In this document: positions 1 through 8,647 of the stretch, piece by piece
Layout of the letters: each line of letters begins with the position of its first letter
How positions within the stretch are numbered: position 1 is the first letter of the stretch
NCBI RefSeq assembly: GCF_900105725.1
Contig: NZ_FNLM01000034.1
Span: 1,054,001-1,118,000, forward strand
Direction of reading: 5' to 3'
Length of the DNA stretch: 64,000 nt
Origin: Gordonia westfalica
Lineage (GTDB): Bacteria; Actinomycetota; Actinomycetes; Mycobacteriales; Mycobacteriaceae
Notes under the pieces: model-generated
Told to the model about the DNA's origin: nothing
Databases searched by the model: none
The model's input: only the letters and a program-made list of their open reading frames with translations
Program-made: the position numbers and the translations under genes

Positions 1-1287
1 CGCGCCCTCCCCGAGCTGACCCCGCAGCGTCGCCAGGACGGCCTCGACGGCGCCCGGCTTGTGCGCGTAGTCGACCAGCGCGAGGAACGGCTGTCCGCGG
101 TCGACGCGCTGCAGGCGTCCCGGCACGCTCACCGACGCGACCGCGTCGAGTGCGGTGGAGATCGGCACACCCGCGGCATGGGCCACGGCGACGGCCAGCA
201 GTCCGTTGGCCACGTTGTAGCGGCCCGGAAGCGGGATGACGAGGACGTGGTCCCCGTCGGGCTCGGTGAACGGGGTGTGCGAGGTGCCGTCACCGGCGAG
301 ATCCGATGGTCCCGCGTGCCAGTGTGCGGGCGTCGGACCGGTCGACACCGTCACGGGCTGCAGATGCGCCGCCTCGCCGGGCCGGCGTGCGAGGTCGGCC
401 ATCCGCCGGCCCCACTCGTCGTCGACGCACAGCACGGCGCGCACCGCGTGGTTCGGCGACGACGGCACGAACAACTGCGCCTTGGCGTCGAAGTACGCGC
501 GCATCGTCTGATGGAAGTCCAGGTGATCCTGCGACAGGTTGGTGAAGGCCCCGATCGCGAAGTGGGCACCGTCGACGCGACCCAGCGACAGTGCGTGGCT
601 GGACACCTCCATGACGACGACGTCGACGCCGTCCTCGAGCATCGAGGCCAGCAGCGCCTGCAGCGTCGGAGCCTCCGGTGTCGTGAGCGAGCTGGGCTGG
701 GCGACGCCGTTCACCCGCGTCTCGACGGTCCCGATCAGGCCGACCGAATGACCGGCCGCGAGCAGGGCCGCCTCGACGAGATACGACGTGGTGGTCTTGC
801 CCGACGTACCGGTGATCCCGATCAGTTTGAGTCGCTGCGACGGGTTCCCGTACACACGGGAGCTCACGCTGCCGAGCACCGTCCGCGGCGACGGGTGGAT
901 GAGTACCGCGACGGCCGTCTCGGGAGGCAGGACACGGCTCAGTTCGGCCCGGCCGGCCGGATCGGTGAGGATCGCCGTCGCACCCGCGGCGACGGCCTGG
1001 TCGGCGAAACGCGCACCGTGGGTGGTCGCACCGGGCAGGGCCGCGAACAGATCGCCCGGCTGTACCTCCTGTGCACGCAGGGTCACGCCCTGCACACTCG
1101 TCTCGCGGTCGGCGCCGCCGACGAGGTCGAGCCGGGCGCCGGTGGCCGTCGACAGGACCGTCACGGCCGTCGGTGCGACCTCATGCGGACGGCCGGTGAC
1201 CTTCTTGCCCTTACGTCTGCCTGTCGAGCCCCTGCCCGAGGAACCACTGCCCGAGGAACCACTGCCCGAGGAACCACGTGACGCCAT
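1..1287 (-). CDS. murE: UDP-N-acetylmuramoyl-tripeptide synthetase MurE (3' end cut by window)
   Basis: Cytoplasmic Mur ligase that adds the third peptide residue, meso-diaminopimelate in this lineage, to UDP-MurNAc-L-Ala-D-Glu. The minus-strand frame is open from an ATG at 1287 to the window edge, about 429 residues without the C-terminus. The ATP-binding loop GTSGKTT lies at about residues 160–166, followed by the middle-domain stretch FTNLSQDHLDFH. The start is supported by a strong GAGGAGG ribosome site at about 1294–1300. Residues 4–20 are a Gly/Ser run coded by a 15-bp tandem repeat and lie outside the conserved fold. It follows ftsI in the dcw cluster after about 170 bp without a recognisable gene. 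Identity is secure; the substrate specificity is from family knowledge. Confidence 0.95.
   Translation of the reverse strand, partial: MASRGSSGSGSSGSGSSGRGSTGRRKGKKVTGRPHEVAPTAVTVLSTATGARLDLVGGADRETSVQGVTLRAQEVQPGDLFAALPGATTHGARFADQAVAAGATAILTDPAGRAELSRVLPPETAVAVLIHPSPRTVLGSVSSRVYGNPSQRLKLIGITGTSGKTTTSYLVEAALLAAGHSVGLIGTVETRVNGVAQPSSLTTPEAPTLQALLASMLEDGVDVVVMEVSSHALSLGRVDGAHFAIGAFTNLSQDHLDFHQTMRAYFDAKAQLFVPSSPNHAVRAVLCVDDEWGRRMADLARRPGEAAHLQPVTVSTGPTPAHWHAGPSDLAGDGTSHTPFTEPDGDHVLVIPLPGRYNVANGLLAVAVAHAAGVPISTALDAVASVSVPGRLQRVDRGQPFLALVDYAHKPGAVEAVLATLRGQLGEGA
1239..1277 (-). repeat. 15-bp tandem repeat coding a Gly/Ser N-terminus in murE
   Basis: The unit cccgaggaaccactg occurs two and a half times and is read in frame as Gly-Ser-Ser-Gly-Ser at the N-terminus of MurE. 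The repeat is a multiple of three, so copy-number change would lengthen or shorten the tail without breaking the frame. Confidence 0.7.
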
Positions 1288-1458
1288 GTGTTCGCCTCCT
1301 CGGTTGTTCTCGGTCGGGTGTTCGGTCCGGGCGTTCTCGGTCAGGTGTTCTCGATCGGGGTGCGGTCGGTCGGTACGTGTTCGGCGCAGAATTGCACTCA
1401 CGATACCGACCCGGGATCGGCGATCTCCGACGCGGTGCGCGACCCCGGCCGATCGTGA

Positions 1459-3408
1459 TCAGTTCGCGGTGAGGGTCAACCTCGGTGCCGGCGCGGAGAG
1501 CGGGACCTGGGCGCGTTGCAGCATCCACGACGCGATGGTCGAGAAGAGCGGACCGGCGGACTGTCCCCCCGAGCCGTCGGAGCTACGACGCGGGTTGTCG
1601 AGCATGATCCCGATGACGTAGCGCGGGGCGTCGGCCGGGGCGATCCCCGCGAACGTGATGTTGTAGCGCGAGTTCGAGTAGCAGCCACACGACGGGTCGA
1701 CCTGCTGCGCCGTACCGGTCTTGCCGGAGACCTGATAGCCGCTGACGGCGGCCTTGGTGCCGGTACCCATCTGTACGCCCATCGGGTCGTCCTGCACCAC
1801 CGACCGGAACATGTCGCGGACGGTTCGCGCGGTCTCCTCGCTGACGACGCGGACCGGTTCGGGACGGGCGCGCCCCTCCGTCGTGCTGCCGTCGCGCTCC
1901 TCACCGGCGAGGATGCGCGGCGGGATGCGCAGGCCGTCGTTGGCGATCGCCTGGTACATCGCGGTCATCTGCAGCAGCGTCATCGAAAGACCCTGTCCGA
2001 TGGGCAGGTTGGCGAAGGAACCACCCGACCACTGGCTCAGCGCGGGAACCTCACCGGCGCTCTCCGCCGGTAGGCCGACGCCGGTGCGCTGGCCGAGTCC
2101 GAATCGCTTGAGCATCTCGGCGAAACGTTCCTCGCCGATCTGCTTCGCGAGCATCAGGGTCCCGACGTTCGACGATTTACCGAAGATGCCGGTGGTCGTG
2201 TACGGCTCGACGCCGTGCTCCCATGCGTCGCGGACGGTGACGCCCGACATCTGGATGCTGCCGGGAACCCGATGGACCGTGCCCGGTCTGGTGAGGCCGT
2301 ATTCGATGGCGGCCGAGGCGGCCACGAGCTTGTTGACCGAACCGGGCTCGAACGGTGAGGTCACCGACGGGTTGCCGAGTTCGGCCTTCGGCTGATCCGA
2401 CAGCGGCTGCGAGGCGTTGAAGGTGCCGTCGTTGGCCATCGCGAGCACCTCGCCCGTCCTGGCGTCGAGCACCACCGCCGACGCGGCCCGGGCACCGGAG
2501 GCCTGTTTGGCCTTCATGACCTGACTCTGGACGAACCACTGCGTGTCGGAGTCCAGGGTCAGTCGGACGGTGGAACCGTTGATCGCCGGGTGCACGTTGC
2601 GCGTGCTGCCCGGGATGATCGCGCCGTCCGAACCGCGGTCGTAGGTCCGGGAACCGTCGGTGCCGGACAGGATCGCGTCGAGGGACGCCTCGAGACCGAT
2701 GAGACCGTTGCCGTCGTAGTTCACGTCGCCGACGACATTGGCCGCCAGGGAACCGCCGGGGTAGAGCCGGATGCTCTCCGGGTCGGCGCCGACCTCGGGG
2801 AACTCCTCGGTGATGCGTTTGGCGACATCCGGGCTGACCGCGCGGGCCAGGTAGACGAAGGACTCGTCGCCGGTGACCTTCTTCAAGAGGTCCTCTTCGC
2901 TGATCGAGCCGCCGAGTGCGACCGACACGCCCTTCGCGATCTCCTTCAGTCGCTCGTCGACGCCGGGCAGTTCGTCGTTCTTCCGGTGCTCTTCCTCGAT
3001 CGATTTGCGAACCGCCTTGGGCAGGAACGTCAGTGACCGCGCCTCGTCGGTGTAGGCCAACGGACGGCCGTTGCGGTCGAGGATGGAACCCCGCTTGGCG
3101 GTGAGGACCTGGGTGTACTCGCGCTGCTGGGCGGCCTCGGCCGAGATGGACCCGGCCTGGACGGTGTGGACGACGATCATCTTGGTCGCGACCGCGAGGA
3201 CCACGAGCAGCACGACGACACCGGCCGCCCGTGTGCGGAAACCGAAGCTGTGCAGTCCCCCGCCCTTGCCCGGACCGTTCTTGCCCGGACCGCCCTTACC
3301 CGGTCCACCGCGACGCGGGCCGCCCGCGGCGGCGCCGGATCCCTGCCCCGGACGACGTCCCGGGCGAGACGGCTCGTGGCCGAGTCGCTCGAAGGTCGCA
3401 CGTGTCAT
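1459..3408 (-). CDS. ftsI: Septal peptidoglycan transpeptidase, class B PBP (FtsI/PbpB)
   Basis: Membrane-anchored DD-transpeptidase that cross-links septal peptidoglycan in the divisome. The product is 649 aa from the ATG at 3408 (mycobacterial PbpB is about 680). A basic Pro/Gly-rich cytoplasmic tail precedes one membrane segment near residues 50–70, then the PBP dimerisation domain and the transpeptidase domain. Catalytic motifs are visible: S357-V-N-K360 (SxxK), S412-S-N414 (SxN) and K563-T-G (KTG). The reading frame stays open further upstream, but only from 3408 does the N-terminus look like the family (MTRATFERLG). The ftsL-like gene ends about 100 bp upstream and murE lies downstream. 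Confidence 0.95.
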   Translation of the reverse strand: MTRATFERLGHEPSRPGRRPGQGSGAAAGGPRRGGPGKGGPGKNGPGKGGGLHSFGFRTRAAGVVVLLVVLAVATKMIVVHTVQAGSISAEAAQQREYTQVLTAKRGSILDRNGRPLAYTDEARSLTFLPKAVRKSIEEEHRKNDELPGVDERLKEIAKGVSVALGGSISEEDLLKKVTGDESFVYLARAVSPDVAKRITEEFPEVGADPESIRLYPGGSLAANVVGDVNYDGNGLIGLEASLDAILSGTDGSRTYDRGSDGAIIPGSTRNVHPAINGSTVRLTLDSDTQWFVQSQVMKAKQASGARAASAVVLDARTGEVLAMANDGTFNASQPLSDQPKAELGNPSVTSPFEPGSVNKLVAASAAIEYGLTRPGTVHRVPGSIQMSGVTVRDAWEHGVEPYTTTGIFGKSSNVGTLMLAKQIGEERFAEMLKRFGLGQRTGVGLPAESAGEVPALSQWSGGSFANLPIGQGLSMTLLQMTAMYQAIANDGLRIPPRILAGEERDGSTTEGRARPEPVRVVSEETARTVRDMFRSVVQDDPMGVQMGTGTKAAVSGYQVSGKTGTAQQVDPSCGCYSNSRYNITFAGIAPADAPRYVIGIMLDNPRRSSDGSGGQSAGPLFSTIASWMLQRAQVPLSAPAPRLTLTAN

Positions 3409-3511
3409 GGTCGTCAATTGTTCACCGCTTCGAGGTCGTGACAGGGATTTGGCATCGGCGGGTTGCAGATCGATGGGGGCAGTGTGACGACACCCACCGG
3501 AAGCGCCCGCA

Positions 3512-4405
3512 TCAGGTGCGGGGCACGACGTTCGGCGCCGGGACCGGTGTCGACGGCCGGGGTGTCGAGGACTCGGGCGCGGCCGATCCCTCCCCCTGAC
3601 CGGGAGCCGGATCGGGTTGGGCCGGAGCGGGTTGCGACGGATTCGACGGCGTCGACCCATCCGGTGACGGCTGTGCCGGGGTCGGCTGCGCCGGGCTCTG
3701 CTGCGCTGGCGGATTGGGCGTACCCGCGGCCCCGCCACCGAGACCGATCGAGTCGTCCACCTGGCGCGGGTCGATGCTCTCCGTGGGGTCGGGCTTCAGC
3801 TCGGGGTTGAGGTCGGCCATCGGCTTCCCCGATGCCGGTGCCGGTTTCCCGACGACGCGGGGCCGGCGCGGGTCGTCGACGATCATCCGCGCCGGATTGT
3901 CCGACGGGATCATGCCGAGACGGGTTGCCTCACGGGACAGTTCGGGAGCCGAGTTACCGGATTCGTAGGTCCGCTTGAGCGCGTCTCGCTGGTCGATGAG
4001 CGACTGGTTCTCGGTCCGCTCTATGCCGAGTTTGTAGGAGTCCTGAGCCGACTTGGTGGACAACCACAGGCTGAGACCGAGACCGAGTACGAGAAGCGCG
4101 ATCACCGGGACCACGAAAGGAGTGTGCTGCAACCGTTCCCGGAGCGAGGCACCGGACATCGACAGCCCGCCGCGGGTCGCGCGCGGCGCACTGGCACCGG
4201 CGGCCATGCGCTTGTGTCGGCGGTCCAGCGCACGCTGTGCGGCACGCGAACGGGTTGCACGTTCGGACTCGATGCGCGCCCGCCGTGACCGCCGGGTGTC
4301 GCGCTCGTCTTCGGAACGCCCTGTGTCGGAACGGCTGCCGCGAGCTCGACCGGATTCAGAGCGTCCGGAGCCGGGACGATTGGGGGCCTCGTGCAGGATC
4401 GTCAT
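3512..4405 (-). CDS. ftsL: FtsL-like septum protein (Rv2164c type)
   Basis: Small bitopic protein of the divisome, expected to act with FtsI at the septum. The 297-aa product has a long, very Arg/Ser-rich cytoplasmic part (residues 1–85), one membrane segment near residues 96–115 (VVPVIALLVLGLGLSLWLS), a short helical region that fits the FtsL coiled coil, and an extracellular tail rich in Pro, Ala and Gln after about residue 190. Sequence conservation in this family is low, so the call rests on topology and on its place between rsmH and ftsI. The start codon lies 2 nt after the rsmH stop, which suggests coupled translation. Confidence 0.8.
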   Translation of the reverse strand: MTILHEAPNRPGSGRSESGRARGSRSDTGRSEDERDTRRSRRARIESERATRSRAAQRALDRRHKRMAAGASAPRATRGGLSMSGASLRERLQHTPFVVPVIALLVLGLGLSLWLSTKSAQDSYKLGIERTENQSLIDQRDALKRTYESGNSAPELSREATRLGMIPSDNPARMIVDDPRRPRVVGKPAPASGKPMADLNPELKPDPTESIDPRQVDDSIGLGGGAAGTPNPPAQQSPAQPTPAQPSPDGSTPSNPSQPAPAQPDPAPGQGEGSAAPESSTPRPSTPVPAPNVVPRT

Positions 4406-4407
4406 GC

Positions 4408-5394
4408 TCAGCCCTTCTTCTCGACTCGTTCGACCGCGCGTACCCGCACCGGGGCCGATCGCGGATTGATGGTGAGTTCCTCCTCGTCGGGACGCTCGGC
4501 ACCGCGGGTCACGAGGCGGAACTCCGCGGCGGTACCCGGCAGTTCGACGGGCAGTCCGGGCGGCGACGTCGAGGTCGTGCGAGTCGCGAACTCCCGCTTG
4601 ACGATCCGGTCCTCGAGTGACTGGTAGCTCATCACCGCGACGCGTCCGCCGACCGTCAGCACCGACAGTGCCGTCGGCAATGCCTCACGCAGGACGTCGA
4701 GTTCGTGATTGACCTCGATGCGCAGCGCCTGGAAGGTCCGCTTGGCCGGGTGCCCACCCGTGCGGCGGGTCGCCGCCGGGATGCTGGCGTAGAGCAGTTC
4801 GACGAGGCGCGCACTGGTGGTGAACGGTTCTTTCTCGCGCTCCCGCAGGACCGCCGAGGCGATCTTGCCGGCGAAGCGTTCCTCGCCGTATTCCGAGAGC
4901 ACACAGGCCAATTCGCCGTGACTGTAGGTGTTGAGGACGTCCGCGGCGGTGAGCGGATCGTCGGAGTTCATGCGCATGTCCAGCGGCGCGTCGACGGAGT
5001 AGGCGAATCCCCTACCGGCCTGGTCGAGCTGCATCGACGAGACGCCGAGGTCGAACAGGGCCGCGTCGATGGATTCCTCACCGGCGTCGGCGAGGACGTC
5101 GGCGATCTCGTGGAAGGTGGCCTGGTGCAGCGAGATCCGGTCCGCGTGCGGCTCGAGCCGGCGCTGGGCGATCTCCAGGGCGGAGGCATCGCGGTCGATG
5201 CCGACGAGGTGCACGTTGGGGAACGTGTTCAGGATGAGTTCGCTGTGCCCACCGGCACCGAGCGTCGCATCGAGGAACACGCGCCGGTCATCTGATTCCA
5301 GTGCCGGGGTGAGCAATTCGACGATGCGGCGGCCCATGACCGGGATGTGGCCGAACTCGCCGGAGCGACGAGTGTCGTCACCAGTGTCATCCAC
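4408..5394 (-). CDS. rsmH: 16S rRNA (cytosine-1402-N4)-methyltransferase RsmH
   Basis: SAM-dependent methyltransferase (formerly MraW) that N4-methylates C1402 in the decoding site of 16S rRNA. The 328-aa product begins with the family block [13 protein letters not shown], then the SAM-binding motif [11 protein letters not shown] at residues 41–51. The conserved segments [20 protein letters not shown] and [16 protein letters not shown] follow. Length is normal. It is part of the minus-strand dcw operon downstream of mraZ, separated by about 250 bp in which I see no gene, only a short TCACG tandem repeat near 5476–5497. Confidence 0.96.
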   Translation of the reverse strand: MDDTGDDTRRSGEFGHIPVMGRRIVELLTPALESDDRRVFLDATLGAGGHSELILNTFPNVHLVGIDRDASALEIAQRRLEPHADRISLHQATFHEIADVLADAGEESIDAALFDLGVSSMQLDQAGRGFAYSVDAPLDMRMNSDDPLTAADVLNTYSHGELACVLSEYGEERFAGKIASAVLREREKEPFTTSARLVELLYASIPAATRRTGGHPAKRTFQALRIEVNHELDVLREALPTALSVLTVGGRVAVMSYQSLEDRIVKREFATRTTSTSPPGLPVELPGTAAEFRLVTRGAERPDEEELTINPRSAPVRVRAVERVEKKG

Positions 5395-5647
5395 GGAGTG
5401 CCCCCATCGGCGTGTCGGCCAGGTCGGTCGGCTGAGTCGGCGTATCGGTGCGAACGGAATCTGTCGCCAGGAGTGTCATGTCACGTCACGTCACGGTGGG
5501 GATCACCGTCGGGCCGCGCCCCGGATGGAGCGAGGTCCCGACCCGATCGCGCACCTGGCGTTGGGGAAGTACGCCAGGGTCGGACCGGACCGGGGCCTCG
5601 TGCCACCCGAAGCCCGTGCACCGCTTCCGCCTGTGGTCCCCTCTCGG

Positions 5648-6082
5648 CTACAAGACCGCGTTCAACGCGGCCGAGTTCGCTGCCGAGAAGTTCTCCTCGT
5701 GCTGGGTCTGGTACTCGTTCCATGCGGCCGAATCCCAGATCTCGAGGTGATCGAAGCTACCGAACACCACGCACTCCTTGGACAGTCCCGCGTAGATCCG
5801 ATGGTCGGAGGACAGGCTGATCCTGCCCTGGCCGTCCGGTCGTTGCTCTTCCGAGCCGGCGAAGAACGTTCGCTGAAACGCACGCAGGTCAGGGTCGTTG
5901 CGTGACGCCTCGACGATCTTCGCCGCGATCACATCGAACTCTTCGGTCCGATACACCGACAAGCTGTGGTCTTGGCCTTTGGTGACCACTACCCCTCCTG
6001 CCAATGCATCGCGGAACTTGGCGGGCAACGTGAGTCGCCCTTTGTCGTCCAATTTGGGCGTGTAGGTGCCGACAAATCGCAT
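5648..6082 (-). CDS. mraZ: Transcriptional regulator MraZ
   Basis: Ring-forming DNA-binding protein with two SpoVT/AbrB folds that represses its own dcw operon in several bacteria. From the ATG at 6082 the product is 144 aa and starts [22 protein letters not shown], matching the mycobacterial protein. The best ribosome site (AGGAGG, complement of 6096–6101) is 13 nt from this ATG but only 7 nt from an in-frame GTG at 6088, so translation may begin two codons earlier. The second AbrB repeat ([24 protein letters not shown]) is clear. It heads the dcw cluster; candidate MraZ boxes lie upstream. Confidence 0.95.
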   Translation of the reverse strand: MRFVGTYTPKLDDKGRLTLPAKFRDALAGGVVVTKGQDHSLSVYRTEEFDVIAAKIVEASRNDPDLRAFQRTFFAGSEEQRPDGQGRISLSSDHRIYAGLSKECVVFGSFDHLEIWDSAAWNEYQTQHEENFSAANSAALNAVL

Positions 6083-6150
6083 TGACACGTCGACGCCTCC
6101 TGCCCCTGGGTTCTGCGCTCCGGACCGCTTCACCCAGTGATGCCACAGTA

Positions 6151-6176
6151 CCCCACTTTCCTCCACTTTCCACCCC
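6151..6176 (-). promoter_or_regulatory. Proximal MraZ-type boxes upstream of mraZ
   Basis: Read on the mraZ strand this is three G-rich half-sites: GTGGAA, GTGGAG and GTGGGG. The last two are exactly 10 bp apart and each is preceded by AAA. MraZ is known to bind short direct repeats of this AAAGTGG/GTGGG type spaced about one helical turn. The boxes are about 70–95 bp before the mraZ start, a position that fits autorepression. Confidence 0.65.
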
Positions 6177-6347
6177 AGAGGCCCACACGGCTTTCCACAT
6201 TCAGCAAATCCGCAGTTCAGATGGGCAAAACCCTGCTGGTGGTACTGCGTGTCATCGTCGATTCCGGCCCGTCGGACGTCGATCAAGCGCGTGACATACG
6301 TGTTTGGTGATACTCCAGGTACCCGTGCGACCTGCGTTTCTTCGCTG

Positions 6348-6431
6348 GTGGGGCAAAGTGGGGACCCCTGGTGGGGCGAGGTGGGGAACGCCGGTGAGGG
6401 AAGGTGGGGCGGCGCGTGGGTGACGGTGGGG
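6348..6431 (+). promoter_or_regulatory. Distal array of eight phased GTGGGG boxes
   Basis: GTGGGG-like hexamers start at 6348, 6358, 6371, 6381, 6394, 6404, 6416 and 6426. They form four pairs with 10-bp spacing inside each pair and a 22–23 bp period between pairs. They lie on the strand opposite to the proximal mraZ boxes, inside the roughly 410 bp between mraZ and the upstream terminator. No convincing reading frame explains them. A second MraZ operator or a G-rich promoter element is the likely role (inference). Confidence 0.55.
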
Positions 6432-6497
6432 GGAAGCCGGAGGCGTGGACACGGGGCCACAGACGAACGGCGCGGCGAAACGGGGCGACAGACAAAA

Positions 6498-6529
6498 GAG
6501 CCGCGCACCCCCGAGGGGGTGCGCGGCTC
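6498..6529 (-). terminator. Rho-independent terminator after the DUF3040 gene
   Basis: A perfect 14-bp GC stem (gagccgcgcacccc pairing with ggggtgcgcggctc) with a 4-nt loop is followed on the minus strand by TTTTGTCTGT. It lies 36 bp beyond the DUF3040 stop and insulates mraZ from upstream transcription. Confidence 0.9.
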
Positions 6530-6564
6530 GTGTGAGAGTTGTGACCGTCAGGCCGGCGAGAGAT

Positions 6565-6966
6565 CTACTCCTGCTCGAACCGACGGTTGAATCGTTCTTC
6601 CATCCGCTCCGACAGCTTGCGCTTGGAGCCCGATGACCCGGACTGCTTCTTGCCTCCCCCGCGCGGCGCGGACGTCGCGGAGTCGGCGAGGTCGTCACCC
6701 CAGAGGGCGAAGAGGCCGGCACCGAACATCACCAGGAAGCCGAGGAGGCTGACGATCGGGAAGCCCCCGATGTCGATCCCTATGATGAGACCGCCGACGA
6801 GCATCACGAGGCCGACGACGAAGACCGCCACCGCCTGCAGGCGACGACGACCACTCGACTTGCCCAGCCGACGACGCTTGACACTGGACGCAAACTTGGG
6901 GTCTTCCGCGTACAGAGCGCTCTCGATCTGTTCGAGCATGCGTTGCTCGTGCTCCGAAAGTGGCAC
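6565..6966 (-). CDS. DUF3040 membrane protein (Rv2169c-like)
   Basis: Conserved actinobacterial membrane protein of unknown function. The GTG start at 6966 gives 133 aa beginning VPLSEHEQRMLEQIESALYA, the family signature; a longer reading to 7008 lacks support. AAGGAGG lies just upstream. A basic stretch (KRRRLGKSSGRRRL) is followed by two hydrophobic segments (about residues 46–68 and 70–88) and a charged C-terminal tail. It stands between the HEPN gene and the dcw cluster, as in mycobacteria, and ends at a strong terminator. Confidence 0.88.
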   Translation of the reverse strand: MPLSEHEQRMLEQIESALYAEDPKFASSVKRRRLGKSSGRRRLQAVAVFVVGLVMLVGGLIIGIDIGGFPIVSLLGFLVMFGAGLFALWGDDLADSATSAPRGGGKKQSGSSGSKRKLSERMEERFNRRFEQE

Positions 6967-7143
6967 CGACCCTCCTTCTCCCTGATCCGCGACGCCGACG
7001 ACGGTCAACCGCGACCGGTGGGGCGTCTGCGCCTTATTCTCCCATGATACGAGGTGAAATCAGCCGCGACCACCATTACTCTCTGTTGCGGAGTCGGATG
7101 CGCATACCGGAACGACAACGGAACGTCGAAAGTGTGTCAGGCC

Positions 7144-7608
7144 TCACGCCGTTCGCCCGATTTGGGGCTCCTCTGTCCCGAATTTGCCTTGCTCGTAAGC
7201 GATGACCAGGGTTTCGACCTGCCGAAGGAAATCGAGGACGAGAAGTCGCATGCCGGCGACGCTGTCGGGGTCGAGTGTTCGGATGATCCCCGACTCGATC
7301 TTCATCCGCACGGACGACAGCGAGGCGAAGCGCGCCGCCAGCGGGGCGAGCTCGGGAGCGACGACGCCGATGCGGGTCCAGGCGTTCGACGTCTTGCGAC
7401 GGGAGGGACCGACCGGCTCGCCTATCGCCAGCGCGGCACCGGCTGCACGAAGTGCGACGAGATAGAACTGACGGAAACGCTCGGCGTCGTCGGAGACCCC
7501 GTCCGCGTTGTCGAGGAGGAGATGGGCGCGCGCAAGCAGATCGCGCGCACGTCCGACCATCACCGGGTCGACGGGGGCGGACCGCCTGGATGTGGGCCGA
7601 CCGGGCAT
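7144..7608 (-). CDS. SAV_6107-type HEPN domain protein, predicted SOS-inducible
   Basis: A 154-aa helical protein resembling the SAV_6107 HEPN family of actinobacteria, whose function is not established. HEPN proteins are often RNases or parts of conflict systems. The ATG at 7608 has an ideal GAGGAGG site; the longer reading to 7794 is excluded because the predicted transcription start lies inside it. Key parts are the helices RARDLLARAHLLLDNA and ERFRQFYLVALRAAGAALA. The usual catalytic R-x4-6-H is not evident in the last helix, so RNase activity is uncertain. A consensus sigma promoter overlapping a perfect LexA box lies about 130 bp upstream. The DUF3040 gene follows after about 177 bp. 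Confidence 0.75.
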   Translation of the reverse strand: MPGRPTSRRSAPVDPVMVGRARDLLARAHLLLDNADGVSDDAERFRQFYLVALRAAGAALAIGEPVGPSRRKTSNAWTRIGVVAPELAPLAARFASLSSVRMKIESGIIRTLDPDSVAGMRLLVLDFLRQVETLVIAYEQGKFGTEEPQIGRTA

Positions 7609-7720
7609 GGCATCCTCCTCACTCGCTGACGACGGCGCCCGGTGGCAGACGCTTCCCTCGTCCGCCACCGGACCGTCATGTCGTCGGGATGAACGCGAAC
7701 AGCTTGCGGAGGCACATTCA

Positions 7721-7736
7721 TCGAACACCCGTTCGA
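7721..7736 (-). promoter_or_regulatory. LexA/SOS box
   Basis: TCGAACACCCGTTCGA is a perfect match to the mycobacterial/actinobacterial SOS operator TCGAAC-N4-GTTCGA. It lies 7 nt downstream of a -10 element on the minus strand, so bound LexA would cover the transcription start of the HEPN gene. Confidence 0.88.
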
Positions 7737-7743
7737 CACGTTC

Positions 7744-7772
7744 AATATAGCTAGCGACGCGCGTCTCTTCAA
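7744..7772 (-). promoter_or_regulatory. Sigma-A type promoter of the HEPN gene
   Basis: On the minus strand TTGAAG (7772–7767), a 17-bp spacer and TATATT (7749–7744) form a near-consensus promoter. Predicted transcription would start around 7737–7738, at the edge of the SOS box, leaving a leader of about 130 nt before the ATG at 7608. Confidence 0.75.
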
Positions 7773-7929
7773 GGCGTGGGTCCGCGCCCCGCACCCATCT
7801 TCAACACCGGGTCCCGTGACCCGATTCCGCCGGGTCCGCCATACCGAGAGGACAGTCACACCAGATGGTCGGAGAACGCATTGACCGGGACGGTGCGGCC
7901 CGCCCGGTGAGCCGGAGAGCGATCCGACT

Positions 7930-8601
7930 TTGACGATCCGCCTGGTGAACCTCAACGGTCAGGACTCTCGCGTGTGGCTGGAGCCCGCGCTCGACGTCTA
8001 CGTGACCGCGATGGGGTACCCCCGCGGGACCGAGGTGCACCGCGCCGCCCTGTGGCGCGAACACATCGCCCGTCCCGGATGGCGTGCGATCGGAGCGGTC
8101 GCCACGCTGCCCCCACACGAGGCGCAGTCGATGCCGACCGTTCGCCGCCGGGTGGGACTGCCCGTGGGTACGGGTCCCGACGACGTCCTCGTGGGAATCG
8201 CCTACGGATACACGGGGGCAACCGGCCAGTGGTGGAATCAGCAACTCCGGCTCGGGTTGCGACAGACCGGACGCTCGCCCGCGGACATCGAGATGATCGC
8301 CCGCGACTACTTCGAGCTGACCGAGCTCCACGTCCACCCGACGGCACAGGGCCACGGCATCGGGCAGTTGCTGCTCGCACGGCTTCTCGCCGACCGGCCC
8401 GAACGCCACGTCCTGTTGTCCACACCGGAGATCCCGGCCGAACGCAACCGGGCGTGGTCGCTCTACCGGCGCATGGGTTTCTCGGATGTCCTCCGTCATT
8501 TCACCTTCACCGGCGACCCTCGGCCGTTCGCCTTCCTGGGCCGTCCGCTGCCCCTGAATCTCCAACCGCCACCCGCCGGTCCCCCACAACCCGGAAGGTA
8601 G
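7930..8601 (+). CDS. GNAT-family N-acetyltransferase (Rv2170-like)
   Basis: Acyl-CoA-dependent N-acetyltransferase fold, 223 aa; its mycobacterial positional counterpart is Rv2170. The acetyl-CoA binding motif A is clear at about residues 136–155 (ELHVHPTAQGHGIGQLLLA), followed by the typical motif B RAWSLYRRMGF. The start is a TTG at 7930 with a weak GGAGAG about 10 nt upstream; no better in-frame start covers the conserved N-terminus. It is divergent from the HEPN gene and is followed after 46 bp by the FAD oxidoreductase. The physiological substrate cannot be told from sequence. Confidence 0.85.
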   Translation: MTIRLVNLNGQDSRVWLEPALDVYVTAMGYPRGTEVHRAALWREHIARPGWRAIGAVATLPPHEAQSMPTVRRRVGLPVGTGPDDVLVGIAYGYTGATGQWWNQQLRLGLRQTGRSPADIEMIARDYFELTELHVHPTAQGHGIGQLLLARLLADRPERHVLLSTPEIPAERNRAWSLYRRMGFSDVLRHFTFTGDPRPFAFLGRPLPLNLQPPPAGPPQPGR

Positions 8602-8647
8602 AAGTCGTGGCACATCCGGAGAAGAACGCGCACGACACAGGACACGC

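Noticed and set aside
3408..3738. Upstream extension of FtsI to 759 residues
   Set aside because: The extra residues are Arg/His/Pro-rich without family similarity and overlap the ftsL-like gene; the ATG at 3408 gives the expected N-terminus.
7609..7794. Longer HEPN protein starting at 7794
   Set aside because: It would begin upstream of the predicted transcription start and run through the LexA box; the ATG at 7608 has an ideal ribosome site.
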